Notes: generated by a model from the letters alone, not told the origin. Shown: positions 51,887 through 61,418, numbered from the stretch's first letter. The stretch is DNA of 64,000 bases from Candidatus Nanopelagicales bacterium (GCA_028687755.1 JAQTZL010000002.1:336459-400458); one strand, 5' to 3'. Numbers and translations: made by a program.

Positions 51887-51903
51887 CTTAATCAAATCTT
51901 CAT
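51887..51903 (-). promoter_or_regulatory. OmpR-type operator site 4
   Basis: On the minus strand ATGAAG-ATTTG-ATTAAG, 110 bp upstream of DUF305 copy 2. Confidence 0.55.
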
Positions 51904-52012
51904 GGCTTTAATCCGATTTTGCGTTCGTGGGCTCCGATAATTGTGAGGTCGCCGGTTCGGCGGACAGTTGCGTCCGCTGGTTAATAGTGACATTCACGAG
52001 AAGGAGAAATAC

Positions 52013-52636
52013 ATGAACCACACTCGAAGCGTGATCGTCGGGGGAGCGACCATGGCCCTGGTTGGGCTCCTAGTTGGCTGTAGCGCTACCACATCCTCGA
52101 TGCCAAGCGACAACCAGTCAACATCTGCAGCGACTTCCGGATCTATGGGAGCCACAAGTGTCGGCTCAAGCGACGACATAGCCTTTGCTCAACTGATGAT
52201 CCCTCACCATCAGCAGGCCATCGCGATGGCAGATCTTGCACTCACCAACTCGTCGACGCCAGAAGTACTCTCGCTAGCCAAGCAAATCAAGGCTGCGCAG
52301 TCACCTGAGATCACATTGATGAGCCAATGGTTGCAGGATTGGGACGCACCGATGTCCATGTCCGGCGTCGAGGGAGGACATGACATGGGGAATATGTCAA
52401 GCATGATGGCTTCAGGCATGATGAGCGATGACGAGATGGCGCAGTTGATGCAGGCTAAAGGCTCGGCCTTCGATCAAATGTGGTTGCAAATGATGATCGC
52501 CCATCACCAAGGCGCGATAGATATGGCAGACCAAGTCCTCTCATCTACGACGTACCCTGCCGTGCGCGAACTCGCACAGGCTGTTATTGAAGGACAATCT
52601 GCCGAGATCGCCACAATGCAAGAACTCATGGGGTGA
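52013..52636 (+). CDS. DUF305 lipoprotein, copy 2
   Basis: A 207-residue lipoprotein with signal sequence TMALVGLLVGC and a DUF305 domain, histidine pairs in LMIPHHQQAIAMADLAL and MMIAHHQGAIDMADQVL. A Met/Gly-rich linker (GGHDMGNMSSMMASGMMSDD) is a plausible copper-binding segment. It is strongly similar to copy 1 at 48224, including the signal peptide. ATG 52013 is set by AAGGAG six bases upstream. Operator site 4 lies upstream. Confidence 0.9.
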   Translation: MNHTRSVIVGGATMALVGLLVGCSATTSSMPSDNQSTSAATSGSMGATSVGSSDDIAFAQLMIPHHQQAIAMADLALTNSSTPEVLSLAKQIKAAQSPEITLMSQWLQDWDAPMSMSGVEGGHDMGNMSSMMASGMMSDDEMAQLMQAKGSAFDQMWLQMMIAHHQGAIDMADQVLSSTTYPAVRELAQAVIEGQSAEIATMQELMG

Positions 52637-53193
52637 CGCTTTAGGCGCGTTCACAAGCGAATCAATGGGACTTCTTGCCAAAGACCGCAATAGTGACTTA
52701 AGCAATTGTGTGAAGCTGATTGGTCGTGAGAGTGCTTCTTAAGTAGGCATCCACACGGGTTCGCGTAGGCTTTGATGAATACTGTGCGTCGCGTGGCCGC
52801 GATGCTGCGAAAGCGGCCAATTGCTATATGAGCATGCCAATGGGTCTTAGGGCGTAACAAAGTGGTTGTCCATGTTCGCTTTCGCGAAGTGGGTAAGTTT
52901 CCAGCCTGAAATCCAATTTGGGCCGCTAGCGACAATCGTTACCAATCTCGGAGGAGCGGCACGCTACTCCGGTCAGGCAATAAGAAGCCTGATGGCGGTA
53001 TGCCACAAGCACGTAGAAATACACGAGCAAGGCTGATTGAGGCTTGCCTGCGAGGGCACCATCAACACCCGAACGCGCCGCTGTTGTGGTTTACGTTGAA
53101 TGCTGCAGTTCTCGACGGGCAGACGGCGCTGTTGCCCTCATCGCATCGGCCGTTTCGTCAGATGAGGTGTCCTCGCTGGATGGTGCGGGCAAC
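52637..53193. other. Intergenic region, no gene recognised
   Basis: About 560 bp between DUF305 copy 2 and the convergent methyltransferase gene. Several short frames exist, none with coding character, a ribosome-binding site and a recognisable product. No repeats were noticed. Confidence 0.4.
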
Positions 53194-54642
53194 TCAGCGG
53201 CTGAGCGACAAGATCGCGACATCGAAAGGGCGTTCGGGATCGTCCACGCTGGTTGAGCTGATAATCTGAAGCCCTAGAATTGCTGCCGCTCGCGAGTGCA
53301 GCTCAAACGCGTCGGCACTTCCGTGGATCATAATGACCCGGCCATCAACTGCCAAGACTTCTCGTAGCGGAGCCAAACTTCGTGACATTGAATAATCGCC
53401 TCCAAGGTAGTAGAGGACTTCTGCCAGTACGAAGCAGTCAACAGATCCAGGGAGTGAGCGATGCAGAGCCTGGCGGTCAGACGCATCGATCACGCTGACG
53501 TTGTGCAATTCTCGTGTCCGGTTAGCCGCGATTCGCACGGCTGCCCCGGACACATCTGTACCTACGATGGTAGCAGCAGGCATTCTTTGTGCTAGAGCAA
53601 TCAGATTGTGTCCGTCGGCGCAACCGACTTCAACGATCACCCGTGCTTTGCAGTCTACGGCAGCTATTAAGTGCGCTTGTTTGCGCTGCTCGTATGGTGC
53701 ATCTTGGTAGCCCCAAGGGTCAGTTGAAAGCGCGAACATGGTGTCGAAAATCCAGCTGCGCGCTCGATCTCTTGCCTGATCGGGTAGCAGTCCGATGATC
53801 GCGAAAGCGGCACGATGGAACTGCCGTCCCGCTCCTTCTCGCGCAGGGCTGTCCCAATCAATTGCAGCAGGCGCAGTTCGGGACGCAACTCCTGCAGCGC
53901 CGATAGCCACCAGCAGCGAACCAGACCGCCAAATGAGGACGGCCGCGACTGCGACGGGCAAAGGGATTGCCACAAGTTCTAATCCAGCCACCAATGTCAC
54001 ATCGGCAGGGCCGAACCCCCTGACGCCAGGCACCGCGGCGATGACGAGCCGCGTTACCAAAGCGATAGTCAGCACCTCCATTGCACTGATGTCCGTCAGG
54101 CCGGCTGTGTGAGCCACGATCAGCACAACAATGACTATCGCTCCAGCGCTAATGAATTCGCGGATACATGCCGCAGCCAGAAGGGGAATACCTCTCCGTG
54201 AGAGGACCGCGCGAACAGCAGGAGATCGAGCTCCAGGAAGTGCAATAATTGCGGCCGCTGCCGACAGGATGATCGCCCCAGCCACTATTGGCACGGAGGG
54301 CAGAAGGTGTCCGCTAGCCACGGCGAACGCCAATCCTAAAAGTCCGAATGCCAGTCCACTGAAAATCGCTGTGGCACGCAGAGTCCTGTGAGCCACAGCC
54401 TCGAGGGCATCCGAGGGTGCGAAACGATTCGCGGAGGAAGCCCAGACGCGCGATAGCGGCCGGGCGCTTTGGTGGGCACTGGCAACCACAGACTGCTTCC
54501 AACTCACCCAAGGTTGGATCGCTCGACGATGGATCACAGCGCCGAACACGTCACCGGTGACCACTGTTGCGGCAGCCGCCGCCAACATGACGTCTGAAGC
54601 AAGTGCCAGTTGGGCGGCCTCGGACAGCACAGATGCACTCAT
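53194..54642 (-). CDS. Membrane protein fused to a NodS-like methyltransferase
   Basis: A 482-residue two-part protein. Residues 1-250 form six to eight transmembrane helices; PGVRGFGPADVTLVAGLELV resembles the core of the flippase-like/LPG-synthase transmembrane family, where G.G..E is typical. Residues about 290-482 form a SAM-dependent methyltransferase of the NodS type: FALSTDPWGYQDAPYEQRK, motif I VIVEVGCADGHNLIALA, and DCFVLAEVLYYL. The combination suggests methylation of a lipid-linked substrate at the membrane (inference). ORF continuity is clean, so this is a genuine fusion. Operator site 5 lies about 265 bp upstream. Confidence 0.7.
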   Translation of the reverse strand: MSASVLSEAAQLALASDVMLAAAAATVVTGDVFGAVIHRRAIQPWVSWKQSVVASAHQSARPLSRVWASSANRFAPSDALEAVAHRTLRATAIFSGLAFGLLGLAFAVASGHLLPSVPIVAGAIILSAAAAIIALPGARSPAVRAVLSRRGIPLLAAACIREFISAGAIVIVVLIVAHTAGLTDISAMEVLTIALVTRLVIAAVPGVRGFGPADVTLVAGLELVAIPLPVAVAAVLIWRSGSLLVAIGAAGVASRTAPAAIDWDSPAREGAGRQFHRAAFAIIGLLPDQARDRARSWIFDTMFALSTDPWGYQDAPYEQRKQAHLIAAVDCKARVIVEVGCADGHNLIALAQRMPAATIVGTDVSGAAVRIAANRTRELHNVSVIDASDRQALHRSLPGSVDCFVLAEVLYYLGGDYSMSRSLAPLREVLAVDGRVIMIHGSADAFELHSRAAAILGLQIISSTSVDDPERPFDVAILSLSR

Positions 54643-55312
54643 CAGCGGACCACCCGTCCCATGCCCTCAAGACAGGCGCAGCACGATGTCTTGGAATTGA
54701 CTTCCTCGTCGACACGAGTGATGGCAAGCCCCGATTCAATCGGGCCAGTCCCAGTCTTGGTCACAACGTTAGCCTTCAATAAGAATCGTGTCATTGCGAG
54801 TCGCACCTGAGAATTCCTTTCGCGTCGCGGTTCTTTGAAGCCCCATTGGTAACCCCAATGCGAAACAGTGTGAGTGTCAGTCGCTAGGTCTTTGGCGCAA
54901 GTTCGATCAAGGTTCGATCAAGTTTTGATTTCGGTCATTGGCTAGACAGTGAAGTTGCCGTCCACATCCCTCGCACCCGCAAATCCCTCCGGGTGATCGC
55001 CGAAATCATTGCCGACTTCAAGTGTTTGGGGGAGTCGCGATTTCAGTTCGGCTTCAGCTGGCGTTTCCAGAAATGGCGAAAGTTGATTGAAGCGCCCAGT
55101 TTCCGTGTCGTTCCTTTGCGGATTCAACTCTTGCTTGCGGTCTAGTTGTGGTCGTGGGCTTGCTCGCACGTTTGACACGCCGAATCTACCTATCGCCATC
55201 GACGCCTTTCGGCAGGAGTCGGTGTACTTCATCGAATCTTGACGAGTATTCAGACAAAACGATACGAACATCTAGGAGTATTGGGAATCAGAAGTAGTCG
55301 CCTCAACTCCGC
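54643..55312. other. Intergenic region with operator site 5
   Basis: About 670 bp. It contains the 17-bp motif at 54906. A minus-strand frame of 109 codons (54942-55271) is open but not recognised and lacks a ribosome-binding site, so it is not called. Confidence 0.4.
54906..54922 (+). promoter_or_regulatory. OmpR-type operator site 5
   Basis: ATCAAG-GTTCG-ATCAAG, preceded by GCAAG and followed by TTTTGAT, so further half-sites may be in phase. Confidence 0.6.
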
Positions 55313-55513
55313 GTGAGGATTCAATTGAACATATCAACGAAAGTGACCCTGGTGTCTTTAGCAGGGGCGGTCACCTGTGCGGCAATCGTCGCAGGATTGG
55401 GGCTCTCAATCGCAACGGTATTCATTTTGGGCATCACTTTGACCTGTCCAGTGATGGTGTTGGCGTTGGGCAGCGCGCAGGTCTCTTCCAATTCTGCCCG
55501 GGCTAGGCCGTAG
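55313..55513 (+). CDS. Small membrane protein
   Basis: A 66-residue protein with two predicted transmembrane helices (VTLVSLAGAVTCAAIVAG and IATVFILGITLTCPVMVLAL). The TCPVM segment resembles the LCPLM motif of DUF2933-like small proteins found in metal-resistance islands; the match is weak. GTG start without a good ribosome-binding site. Overlapping the end, another frame (55455-55709) reads SVALNRTLASKFDLGVRFGT then AAVVHSIVGSGAVFFVRLMD to a stop at 55707. It looks protein-like but has no clear start, so a frameshifted longer gene is possible. Confidence 0.45.
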   Translation: MRIQLNISTKVTLVSLAGAVTCAAIVAGLGLSIATVFILGITLTCPVMVLALGSAQVSSNSARARP

Positions 55514-55730
55514 TCGTCTGGCAACATCCGTTGCCCTGAACCGCACGCTCGCTTCCAAATTCGACCTAGGCGTCCGTTTTGGCACCGCTGCAGTGGTTCA
55601 TTCGATTGTCGGATCCGGTGCCGTGTTCTTCGTAAGGCTGATGGATCTCTTCGTTGACTCCGATGCTGACGGGGACTCTTCTTCAAGTGTAGAGCAGCGT
55701 GATGCTTAACTTAGTGTCGCTGGTTGACGC

Positions 55731-56471
55731 TCAGATTGGCGCTGTGTATCCCGGAATTGTCACTCGTAGCCAGATTGTCAGTTCTGTCCACAAGCCAGTG
55801 ATCAGGAGTATTCCTACGACTATCAGCAGGATGCCTCCTGTGCGCGTGATCCACATGGAATGCCGACGCATCCAGCTCAATGTTCCGGCAAGTCGACTAA
55901 AACCCAAGGCCAGGGCAATGAAGGGTAGCCCAAGCCCGAGGCTATAAGCCAGGGACAAGGCGGCGCCTCGGGTAGCGCTGCCTTCGATAAATGCCAGTGA
56001 TTGCACCACTGCGAGAGTGGGACCCATACAGGGTGTCCATCCCAGCCCAAAGACGACACCCAATAGAGGTGCACCCGCTAGCCCCAACGTCGGCGTGCGG
56101 TGGACGCGCCAAGCGCGCTGGCTTGTTGGCATCAATCCAAGGAAGGCCAATCCCATGACTATGACGAGTCCACCTAAGATTCGTTCGATAAGTATTTGAT
56201 ATTGAAGGAGGAATGAGCCGAGCCCTCCGAAAGCCAACCCATATGACACAAAGACTGCACTGAATCCAAGAACAAACAGTGAGCTGCCAAGCAGGACTCG
56301 TCGACGTTTTCGCGTGGGCTCGCCCAACTCGAACCCGGTGAGTCCTGTCACGTACGAGATGTAGCCGGGAGCTAGCGGCAGTACGCAAGGTGATGCGAAA
56401 CTCACCAGACCAGCCAGAGCCGCGAGAAGAAGTGCTGGAATTAAGGCACCGTTGGAAATCAACTCACCCAC
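55731..56471 (-). CDS. ccdA: CcdA-type thiol-disulfide transporter
   Basis: A 246-residue six-helix membrane protein of the CcdA/DsbD family that carries reducing equivalents across the membrane for cytochrome c maturation and periplasmic thiol reduction. The two redox cysteines sit in SFASPCVLPLAPGY (helix 1) and GLGWTPCMGPTLAV (helix 4). GTG start at 56471. It lies 39 bp downstream of the ResA/TlpA-like gene in the same direction, its natural partner. With ResB/CcsB broken in this region, the pair may serve copper or lipoprotein thiol chemistry instead, or serve a cytochrome system elsewhere. Confidence 0.9.
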   Translation of the reverse strand: MGELISNGALIPALLLAALAGLVSFASPCVLPLAPGYISYVTGLTGFELGEPTRKRRRVLLGSSLFVLGFSAVFVSYGLAFGGLGSFLLQYQILIERILGGLVIVMGLAFLGLMPTSQRAWRVHRTPTLGLAGAPLLGVVFGLGWTPCMGPTLAVVQSLAFIEGSATRGAALSLAYSLGLGLPFIALALGFSRLAGTLSWMRRHSMWITRTGGILLIVVGILLITGLWTELTIWLRVTIPGYTAPI

Positions 56472-56510
56472 GATGCTCCATTCAGATGTGTGACGGAAGA
56501 CCAGGCCGAT

Positions 56511-57164
56511 CTAGTCGTCATCTGGCGCGGCACTGGAAGCGCTGGGATTTCGAGTTGGATCGGGTTCTCTCTGTAGCCCCTTGATGAGACCGGTCAACAT
56601 TGCTTCGGTGACTTTGCCCAAAATGGAAGCGGCGACGCGACCTTGTTTGTCAACCAGCAGGGTTGAAGGAATCGCCGATGGATTGAGGTTACCTGCGAAG
56701 CGCAGTACCAGTTCACCTCCGGTATCCACAAGGCTTGGGTACGTGATGCCGAACTTCTTCTCGAAAGCGATCGCTGAAACCGTGGAATCGCGAATATTGA
56801 GTCCGACGAAGTCGACTCCAGATGCCTCATACTTTTCGCTGATCCTTTTCAAGATGGGCGCCTCGGCCCGACACGGAGCACACCACGAAGCCCAGACATT
56901 GAAAACGATGATGTGTCCGCGGTGATCTTCAATAGACCAGGTGCCCCCTTCCAGTGTTGTGCCCGTGATAACGGGGGCCAATTGGCGTGCGTTGGGATCC
57001 TTCAACTGCACTGAGCCATCTGCCGACACATAGTTCTGGTCGCCCGCAGGCGACCCTAAGGATCCTTGGGCATCTCTCCCGCAGGCGGCAAGGAGCATTA
57101 CTGAGACACCGACTACCAGTCCCAAATGCAATATGCCGGAACGCCTCGGGGCCAGAAAAATCAT
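56511..57164 (-). CDS. TlpA/ResA-like thioredoxin lipoprotein
   Basis: A 217-residue extracytoplasmic thiol-disulfide reductase. A lipoprotein signal (VGVSVMLLAACG) precedes a TlpA/AhpC-TSA fold: VFNVWASWCAPCRAEAP with the CAPC active site, IRDSTVSAIAFEKKFGITYP, and the cis-proline segment NPSAIPSTLLVDKQGRVA. ResA-type proteins keep apocytochrome c or other exported thiols reduced, using electrons from CcdA. Its start overlaps the stop of the Lgt-like gene (ATGA) and ccdA follows, giving an operon of Lgt-like, ResA-like and CcdA. Confidence 0.9.
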   Translation of the reverse strand: MIFLAPRRSGILHLGLVVGVSVMLLAACGRDAQGSLGSPAGDQNYVSADGSVQLKDPNARQLAPVITGTTLEGGTWSIEDHRGHIIVFNVWASWCAPCRAEAPILKRISEKYEASGVDFVGLNIRDSTVSAIAFEKKFGITYPSLVDTGGELVLRFAGNLNPSAIPSTLLVDKQGRVAASILGKVTEAMLTGLIKGLQREPDPTRNPSASSAAPDDD

Positions 57165-58441
57165 GAACTTATACCTACGATCACGAGGATCACTGACGCA
57201 TAGAGTGCGGCTGCTGCAGCGACAGTCATCACAATTAGCCGCCCGAATTTGGTCTTTCGAGGTTGGCTGCGTAGAGGGAACAGCATTTGCCTAGCGAATA
57301 TGTATGCGCCCAAACCGAAAGCGAGCACACTGGCGCCCGGAACTGAAGTGCTCATCAGCACCATCAGTAGCGTCACGATTGCCAAAATGAATCCCGCTGA
57401 GCTTTCCAATAGTTGGGTTGGTATTCGACGAGCGCCAATGCTTCGATCCGATGACCACAGTGCGAATCGACTGCTGGATAGTCGTCCAGTGCAGCAGCCG
57501 CCTGCCCAACAGCCCAAGCGACCCAAGGCCATCCCGATCAAAAGCCCTGGCGTTGCCATATTGAGCAGTACGAGCGTTGGGAGGCCGAGCACCCAAGTAC
57601 CGATCACAAAAGTCGCCAGCGAAGCGATAACGAAACCTTGCAGACACATGCCCGCACCGCTGCGTGCGGCAGCCATAGTGCGAGCTTCAGCCAGGAAATA
57701 CGCCTTGGCACCAAGGGTTCCCGCCAAGCAGGAGACCAGTGCCAGCCACACGATGTCGATCATTGCAATACCTGCTCTACTGGCGAGCCATGCGAGCAAG
57801 GTCGAACCCACGAGTGCACCGATGGCGACCATCGCAGGCCAGGCGCCGATGACCACGCCCGGTGCCGACACATTGATCAACGGTCGAAAAGCAGTAGCGC
57901 CAGTGGCTTGCATCGGGGCGATGAGAGGTTCCGCTTGGGCGCGTACGCGCCAAAGTCCCGAATTGGCTTGCGGGATTCGCACCGTCGCGGAGACACGACC
58001 AAGCCCACTGGGTATAGCTCTGAGCGTGTGCGAGACACTGAATTGATTTGGTTCATCAGGGGCTGGAGTCATTCCCGGGTCGGCTATTCGAGACGTGACG
58101 ATTGAGATGGGCAGGTCGAAGGGTGGTCCTGATTCTGGGGTCTCGAAGACAAGGGACACTCCCAAGGCTTGGGGTTCAAGATCTTCAAATACTCCGCAGG
58201 AAGTGTCCGTGATCCACATTTTCTTGCGATCTTCGGGCACGTTCCATACTTCCTCTTCAGAAAGAACTCTGGGGCTGCGGCGCGGCACAACATCTTCCCT
58301 CGCTGCGGGAGGCACGCCCAATTTGGCGCGGAATTGTGCGACGAGATCATCTTCCACAGGAGGCTTTCTGCCCGCTTGCTGGCGGCCGATCCGAGTAGTG
58401 GGATTGGAAGAGGCGGCACGTGGTGAACGATGCTTGGCCAT
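57161..58441 (-). CDS. Lgt-like (prolipoprotein diacylglyceryl transferase family) membrane protein
   Basis: A 426-residue protein. Residues 1-190 are a soluble domain rich in Pro/Arg at the start and beta-like later (GLGRVSATVRIPQANSGLWR). Residues 195-426 are an Lgt-family membrane domain: IGMALGRLGCWAGGCCTGRL and RRIPTQLLESSAGFIL match the Lgt signature region, but Cys-rich GCWAGGCC replaces the usual GNFxNxE. The YxxP-type substrate groove residues of classical Lgt were not identified. It may therefore be a divergent diacylglyceryl transferase or a related enzyme. First gene of the operon with ResA-like and ccdA; operator site 6 lies upstream. Confidence 0.75.
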   Translation of the reverse strand: MAKHRSPRAASSNPTTRIGRQQAGRKPPVEDDLVAQFRAKLGVPPAAREDVVPRRSPRVLSEEEVWNVPEDRKKMWITDTSCGVFEDLEPQALGVSLVFETPESGPPFDLPISIVTSRIADPGMTPAPDEPNQFSVSHTLRAIPSGLGRVSATVRIPQANSGLWRVRAQAEPLIAPMQATGATAFRPLINVSAPGVVIGAWPAMVAIGALVGSTLLAWLASRAGIAMIDIVWLALVSCLAGTLGAKAYFLAEARTMAAARSGAGMCLQGFVIASLATFVIGTWVLGLPTLVLLNMATPGLLIGMALGRLGCWAGGCCTGRLSSSRFALWSSDRSIGARRIPTQLLESSAGFILAIVTLLMVLMSTSVPGASVLAFGLGAYIFARQMLFPLRSQPRKTKFGRLIVMTVAAAAALYASVILVIVGISS

Positions 58442-58513
58442 AGCGCCTTTCCGGAAGTACTAACGCGAGGCAACATTTTCATTGGGTTTAGCTGTCATCA
58501 CTGTGTTGATTTT

Positions 58514-58530
58514 ATGAAGTTTCGGTCAAG
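58514..58530 (+). promoter_or_regulatory. OmpR-type operator site 6
   Basis: ATGAAG-TTTCG-GTCAAG, 73 bp upstream of the Lgt-like gene start. Confidence 0.6.
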
Positions 58531-58583
58531 ATTCCAGTTCGCGCAGCAGCTGATGATGAGCAAGGCGTGCCACGAGGCTCGAT

Positions 58584-58985
58584 TCAGGCCACGAGTACCA
58601 GAAACTTCAAGTACGTATCCCAGTCACATCCGGCGTACGGCTCGTACAGAAGGAGCAACCCCGGGTCGGCCAGCAGCGTCAATGCAAGATTGAGTTTGAC
58701 AGCGGTTTCGCACAGGTCTGCAGCTTCCCGTGATGCCCCATCACGAGCCAGGCCATAGATGCTCGCGAATAGTTCGAAGCGCCCGTCGCAGGTGAGGCGT
58801 TCATACAACTGGGGCTCTTGCGGGCAATATCTCGCTGCGCCGCTGCGTTCCACTGTGTTCTCGCCAGGGGAAGTTCGCCCAGAATGATCTTCATTGGGGA
58901 TTTCTTGTCTGAGCGCGCGTAACTCTCGGTCAAGCCCGAGGCTGAGAGCAGCACTTCATCGTCCACTTCATTCAGGACGCGATCA
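58584..58985 (-). pseudogene. Dead ABC transporter ATPase
   Basis: An N-terminal piece (DEVLLSASGLTESYARSDKK) is in one frame and a larger C-terminal piece (ARYCPQEPQLYERLTCDGRF, then KLNLALTLLADPGLLLLYEP and YAGCDWDTYLKF) is in another. The Walker A region and the LSGG signature are deleted, and the Walker B aspartate is Tyr (LLLLYEP for LLLLDEP). It is a decayed ABC-2 type exporter ATPase, left between the Lgt-like operon and copA. Confidence 0.75.
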
Positions 58986-58994
58986 CAGTTGCTT

Positions 58995-61418
58995 CTAAGG
59001 AACGACAGGGTTCGCGGCAGGCAAGCGCAGTCGCTTGAGCAAGAGGGCGTTGATCGCAACCAGAAGGGATGAGCCTGACATCGTGAGCGCAGCGATCTCG
59101 GGTCGCAGCATGAGCCCGAAGGCGGGAACGAACAGACCCGCAGCGATGGGTAGTGCCACGGAGTTGTAGCCGATCGCCCATCCGAGGTTCTGACGCATCT
59201 TGCGCACGGTGCCGCGACCAATCGAGATTGCGATGGCCACATCCAAAGGGTCCGAACGCATGAGCACTAGGTCAGCGGTTTCAATGGCGACATCTGTGCC
59301 TGCGCCGATGGCAATGCCGAGATCGGCCTGAGCCAGCGCCGGGGCGTCGTTGACACCGTCGCCAACCATGGCAACCTTGTCACCCCCAGCCTGCAGTTCG
59401 GCGATCTTTGCCGCCTTGCCATCGGGAAGGACGCCGGCGATGACGTCGTCTATCCCCAGGTACTCGGCAATGCGCTGTGCCGTGGCCTCGTTGTCTCCGC
59501 TGAGCATGATGACGCGCAGGTGCTGCTCGTGCAGCGCTTCCACTGCAGCTCGTGCAGTTTCGCGAACGGCGTCAGCCATAGCGATAACCGCGACCGTCTG
59601 GTGATCGACGGCAACGAAAATCGCAGTGCGACCAGTGCCAGCGAGTCGTGCGCGATGATCCTGAAGTTCATCGGGGATAGGGATACCGACGGACTCCATG
59701 AAGCCCCGGGAGCCCACCGCCACAGCACGTCCACCGACGGTTGCTCGCGCGCCCTTGCCCGGGGTGCTGGAGAAGTCGTGTGCATCGGGAACGGCAATAC
59801 CGTATTCGTTGGCACGCGAAACGATCGCTCTGGCAAGTGGGTGTTCAGACAGCGCCTCCACGGACGCAGCCAGGGCCAGCAGTTCATTCTCGGCGAAGCC
59901 AGCCGCGATGACATCGGTTACCTCGGGTGCGCCACGTGTCAGAGTGCCAGTCTTATCCATCACGACGACATCTACATGTGCAGCGGCTTCAAGTGCGGAG
60001 GCATTCTTGAACAGCACTCCGCGCTGCGCACCAAGTCCGGTACCCACCATGATCGCAGTCGGAGTAGCCAGGCCAAGTGCGTCAGGACAGGTCACTACGA
60101 CCACTGTGATTGCGAAGAGCATGGCTTGCTGGACCTCTGCACCACTGAGCATCCACGCCGCGAACGTCACAGTTCCGCCGATGAGGGCGACGAACACCAG
60201 CCAGAAGGCTGCGCGATCAGCTAGGCGCTGCCCAGGTGCCTTGGAATTCTGGGCTGTTTGCACCATGGCCACGATCTGCGCCAAAGCCGTGTCGGCACCG
60301 ACTTTCGTGGCGCGCACCTGCAGCGTACCCGTGGTGTTGACCGAAGCGCCGATCACTGCGGAGCCGATGTTCTTGGTCACCGGCAGGCTTTCGCCTGTCA
60401 CCATCGACTCGTCGATTTCAGAAGTCCCGATTTCGACTTCGCCGTCGACTGGGATCTTCGCACCCGGTCGAATCAGCAGCAGATCGTCGACAACCACGTC
60501 CGAAGTGGGGATCTCCAAGGTCTTACCGTCGCGCAGGATGATTGCTTTCGGAGGTGCCAACTCAAGCAGGGTGCGAATCGCCTCACTGGCGCCTCCTCGA
60601 GCGCGCATCTCCATCCAATGCCCCAACAGCACAAAAGACGTGAGCACTGTGGCTGCCTCATAGAACACTTCGCCGCCGCCAGCGAAGGTCACGTAGACGC
60701 TGTAGCCCCAGCCAGCCCCTACTGCAACGGCAACCAGCACCATCATGTCCAGAGTGCGCGCCCGAAGGGCACGAAACGCTCCATCGAAGAAGATCCAAGC
60801 CGAGTAGAAGATCACTGGGAGGCTCAAGAAGAACGCGAAGACATCGTCGCGCAATCCGAACGGCGCGGGCACCGTGAAGTTGAGCACTTCCCGGCCTATT
60901 GGTGACCAGAGCAGGATCGGCACGGAAAGCAGAGCAGCGACGAGGAAGCGTCTGCGCATGTCGGCGACCATCGACGCCATTGACGTACCCGGGTGATGAC
61001 CGCCGTGACCCATTGCGTCATGCGAACTCATCGGCTGGCTCTTGTCGGTGTGGGCTTGGTGTCCGGTGTGGGCTTGGTGTCCGACGTGGGTGTTCATGCC
61101 TGCTGATGTTTGTTGGGAGCCCAGCTCGGCATCATTCGATGCGCTTTTGGTGAAGGCCTCCGGCTCTGCGAGTGGATCGCACATGTGGTCGGGGACTGAT
61201 GCGCCGGAGCAATGCAGTCCACACTCCCGTACCCATTCGGATAGCTCCTGCAATGTGGTCACCGAAGTGTCGTAGTCGATGGTTGCGGTCTGGGCAGTGG
61301 GATTGAAATCTACGTGCATGACACCCGGGCGCTGCCCGAGAGTTTTCTCGGCGACCACTTTAGAGCTAGCCCACTGTTGGCCGCTGGCGACCAAGGTGAC
61401 TGTGCGGCTTTCGCTCAT
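58995..61418 (-). CDS. copA: CopA-like P1B-type metal ATPase with CPD motif
   Basis: An 807-residue metal-transporting ATPase, by context a copper exporter. The N-terminal domain has an HMA-like fold lacking the CxxC pair ([13 protein letters not shown]). A His-rich linker with [11 protein letters not shown] and GHGGHHPG follows. The actuator has MVTGESLPV, the metal site in the sixth helix is [13 protein letters not shown] (CPD rather than CPC or CPH), the phosphorylation site is [11 protein letters not shown], and the hinge is [13 protein letters not shown]-type pumps of this kind are common in actinobacterial metal islands; substrate not settled. It lies 60 bp downstream of the BNR lipoprotein and is probably the last gene of the copZ operon. 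Confidence 0.88.
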   Translation of the reverse strand: MSESRTVTLVASGQQWASSKVVAEKTLGQRPGVMHVDFNPTAQTATIDYDTSVTTLQELSEWVRECGLHCSGASVPDHMCDPLAEPEAFTKSASNDAELGSQQTSAGMNTHVGHQAHTGHQAHTDKSQPMSSHDAMGHGGHHPGTSMASMVADMRRRFLVAALLSVPILLWSPIGREVLNFTVPAPFGLRDDVFAFFLSLPVIFYSAWIFFDGAFRALRARTLDMMVLVAVAVGAGWGYSVYVTFAGGGEVFYEAATVLTSFVLLGHWMEMRARGGASEAIRTLLELAPPKAIILRDGKTLEIPTSDVVVDDLLLIRPGAKIPVDGEVEIGTSEIDESMVTGESLPVTKNIGSAVIGASVNTTGTLQVRATKVGADTALAQIVAMVQTAQNSKAPGQRLADRAAFWLVFVALIGGTVTFAAWMLSGAEVQQAMLFAITVVVVTCPDALGLATPTAIMVGTGLGAQRGVLFKNASALEAAAHVDVVVMDKTGTLTRGAPEVTDVIAAGFAENELLALAASVEALSEHPLARAIVSRANEYGIAVPDAHDFSSTPGKGARATVGGRAVAVGSRGFMESVGIPIPDELQDHRARLAGTGRTAIFVAVDHQTVAVIAMADAVRETARAAVEALHEQHLRVIMLSGDNEATAQRIAEYLGIDDVIAGVLPDGKAAKIAELQAGGDKVAMVGDGVNDAPALAQADLGIAIGAGTDVAIETADLVLMRSDPLDVAIAISIGRGTVRKMRQNLGWAIGYNSVALPIAAGLFVPAFGLMLRPEIAALTMSGSSLLVAINALLLKRLRLPAANPVVP

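Noticed and set aside
54942..55271. A 109-codon minus-strand frame in the intergenic region.
   Set aside because: No ribosome-binding site, no recognisable motif, and the opposite strand is equally open; it also abuts an operator-like region.
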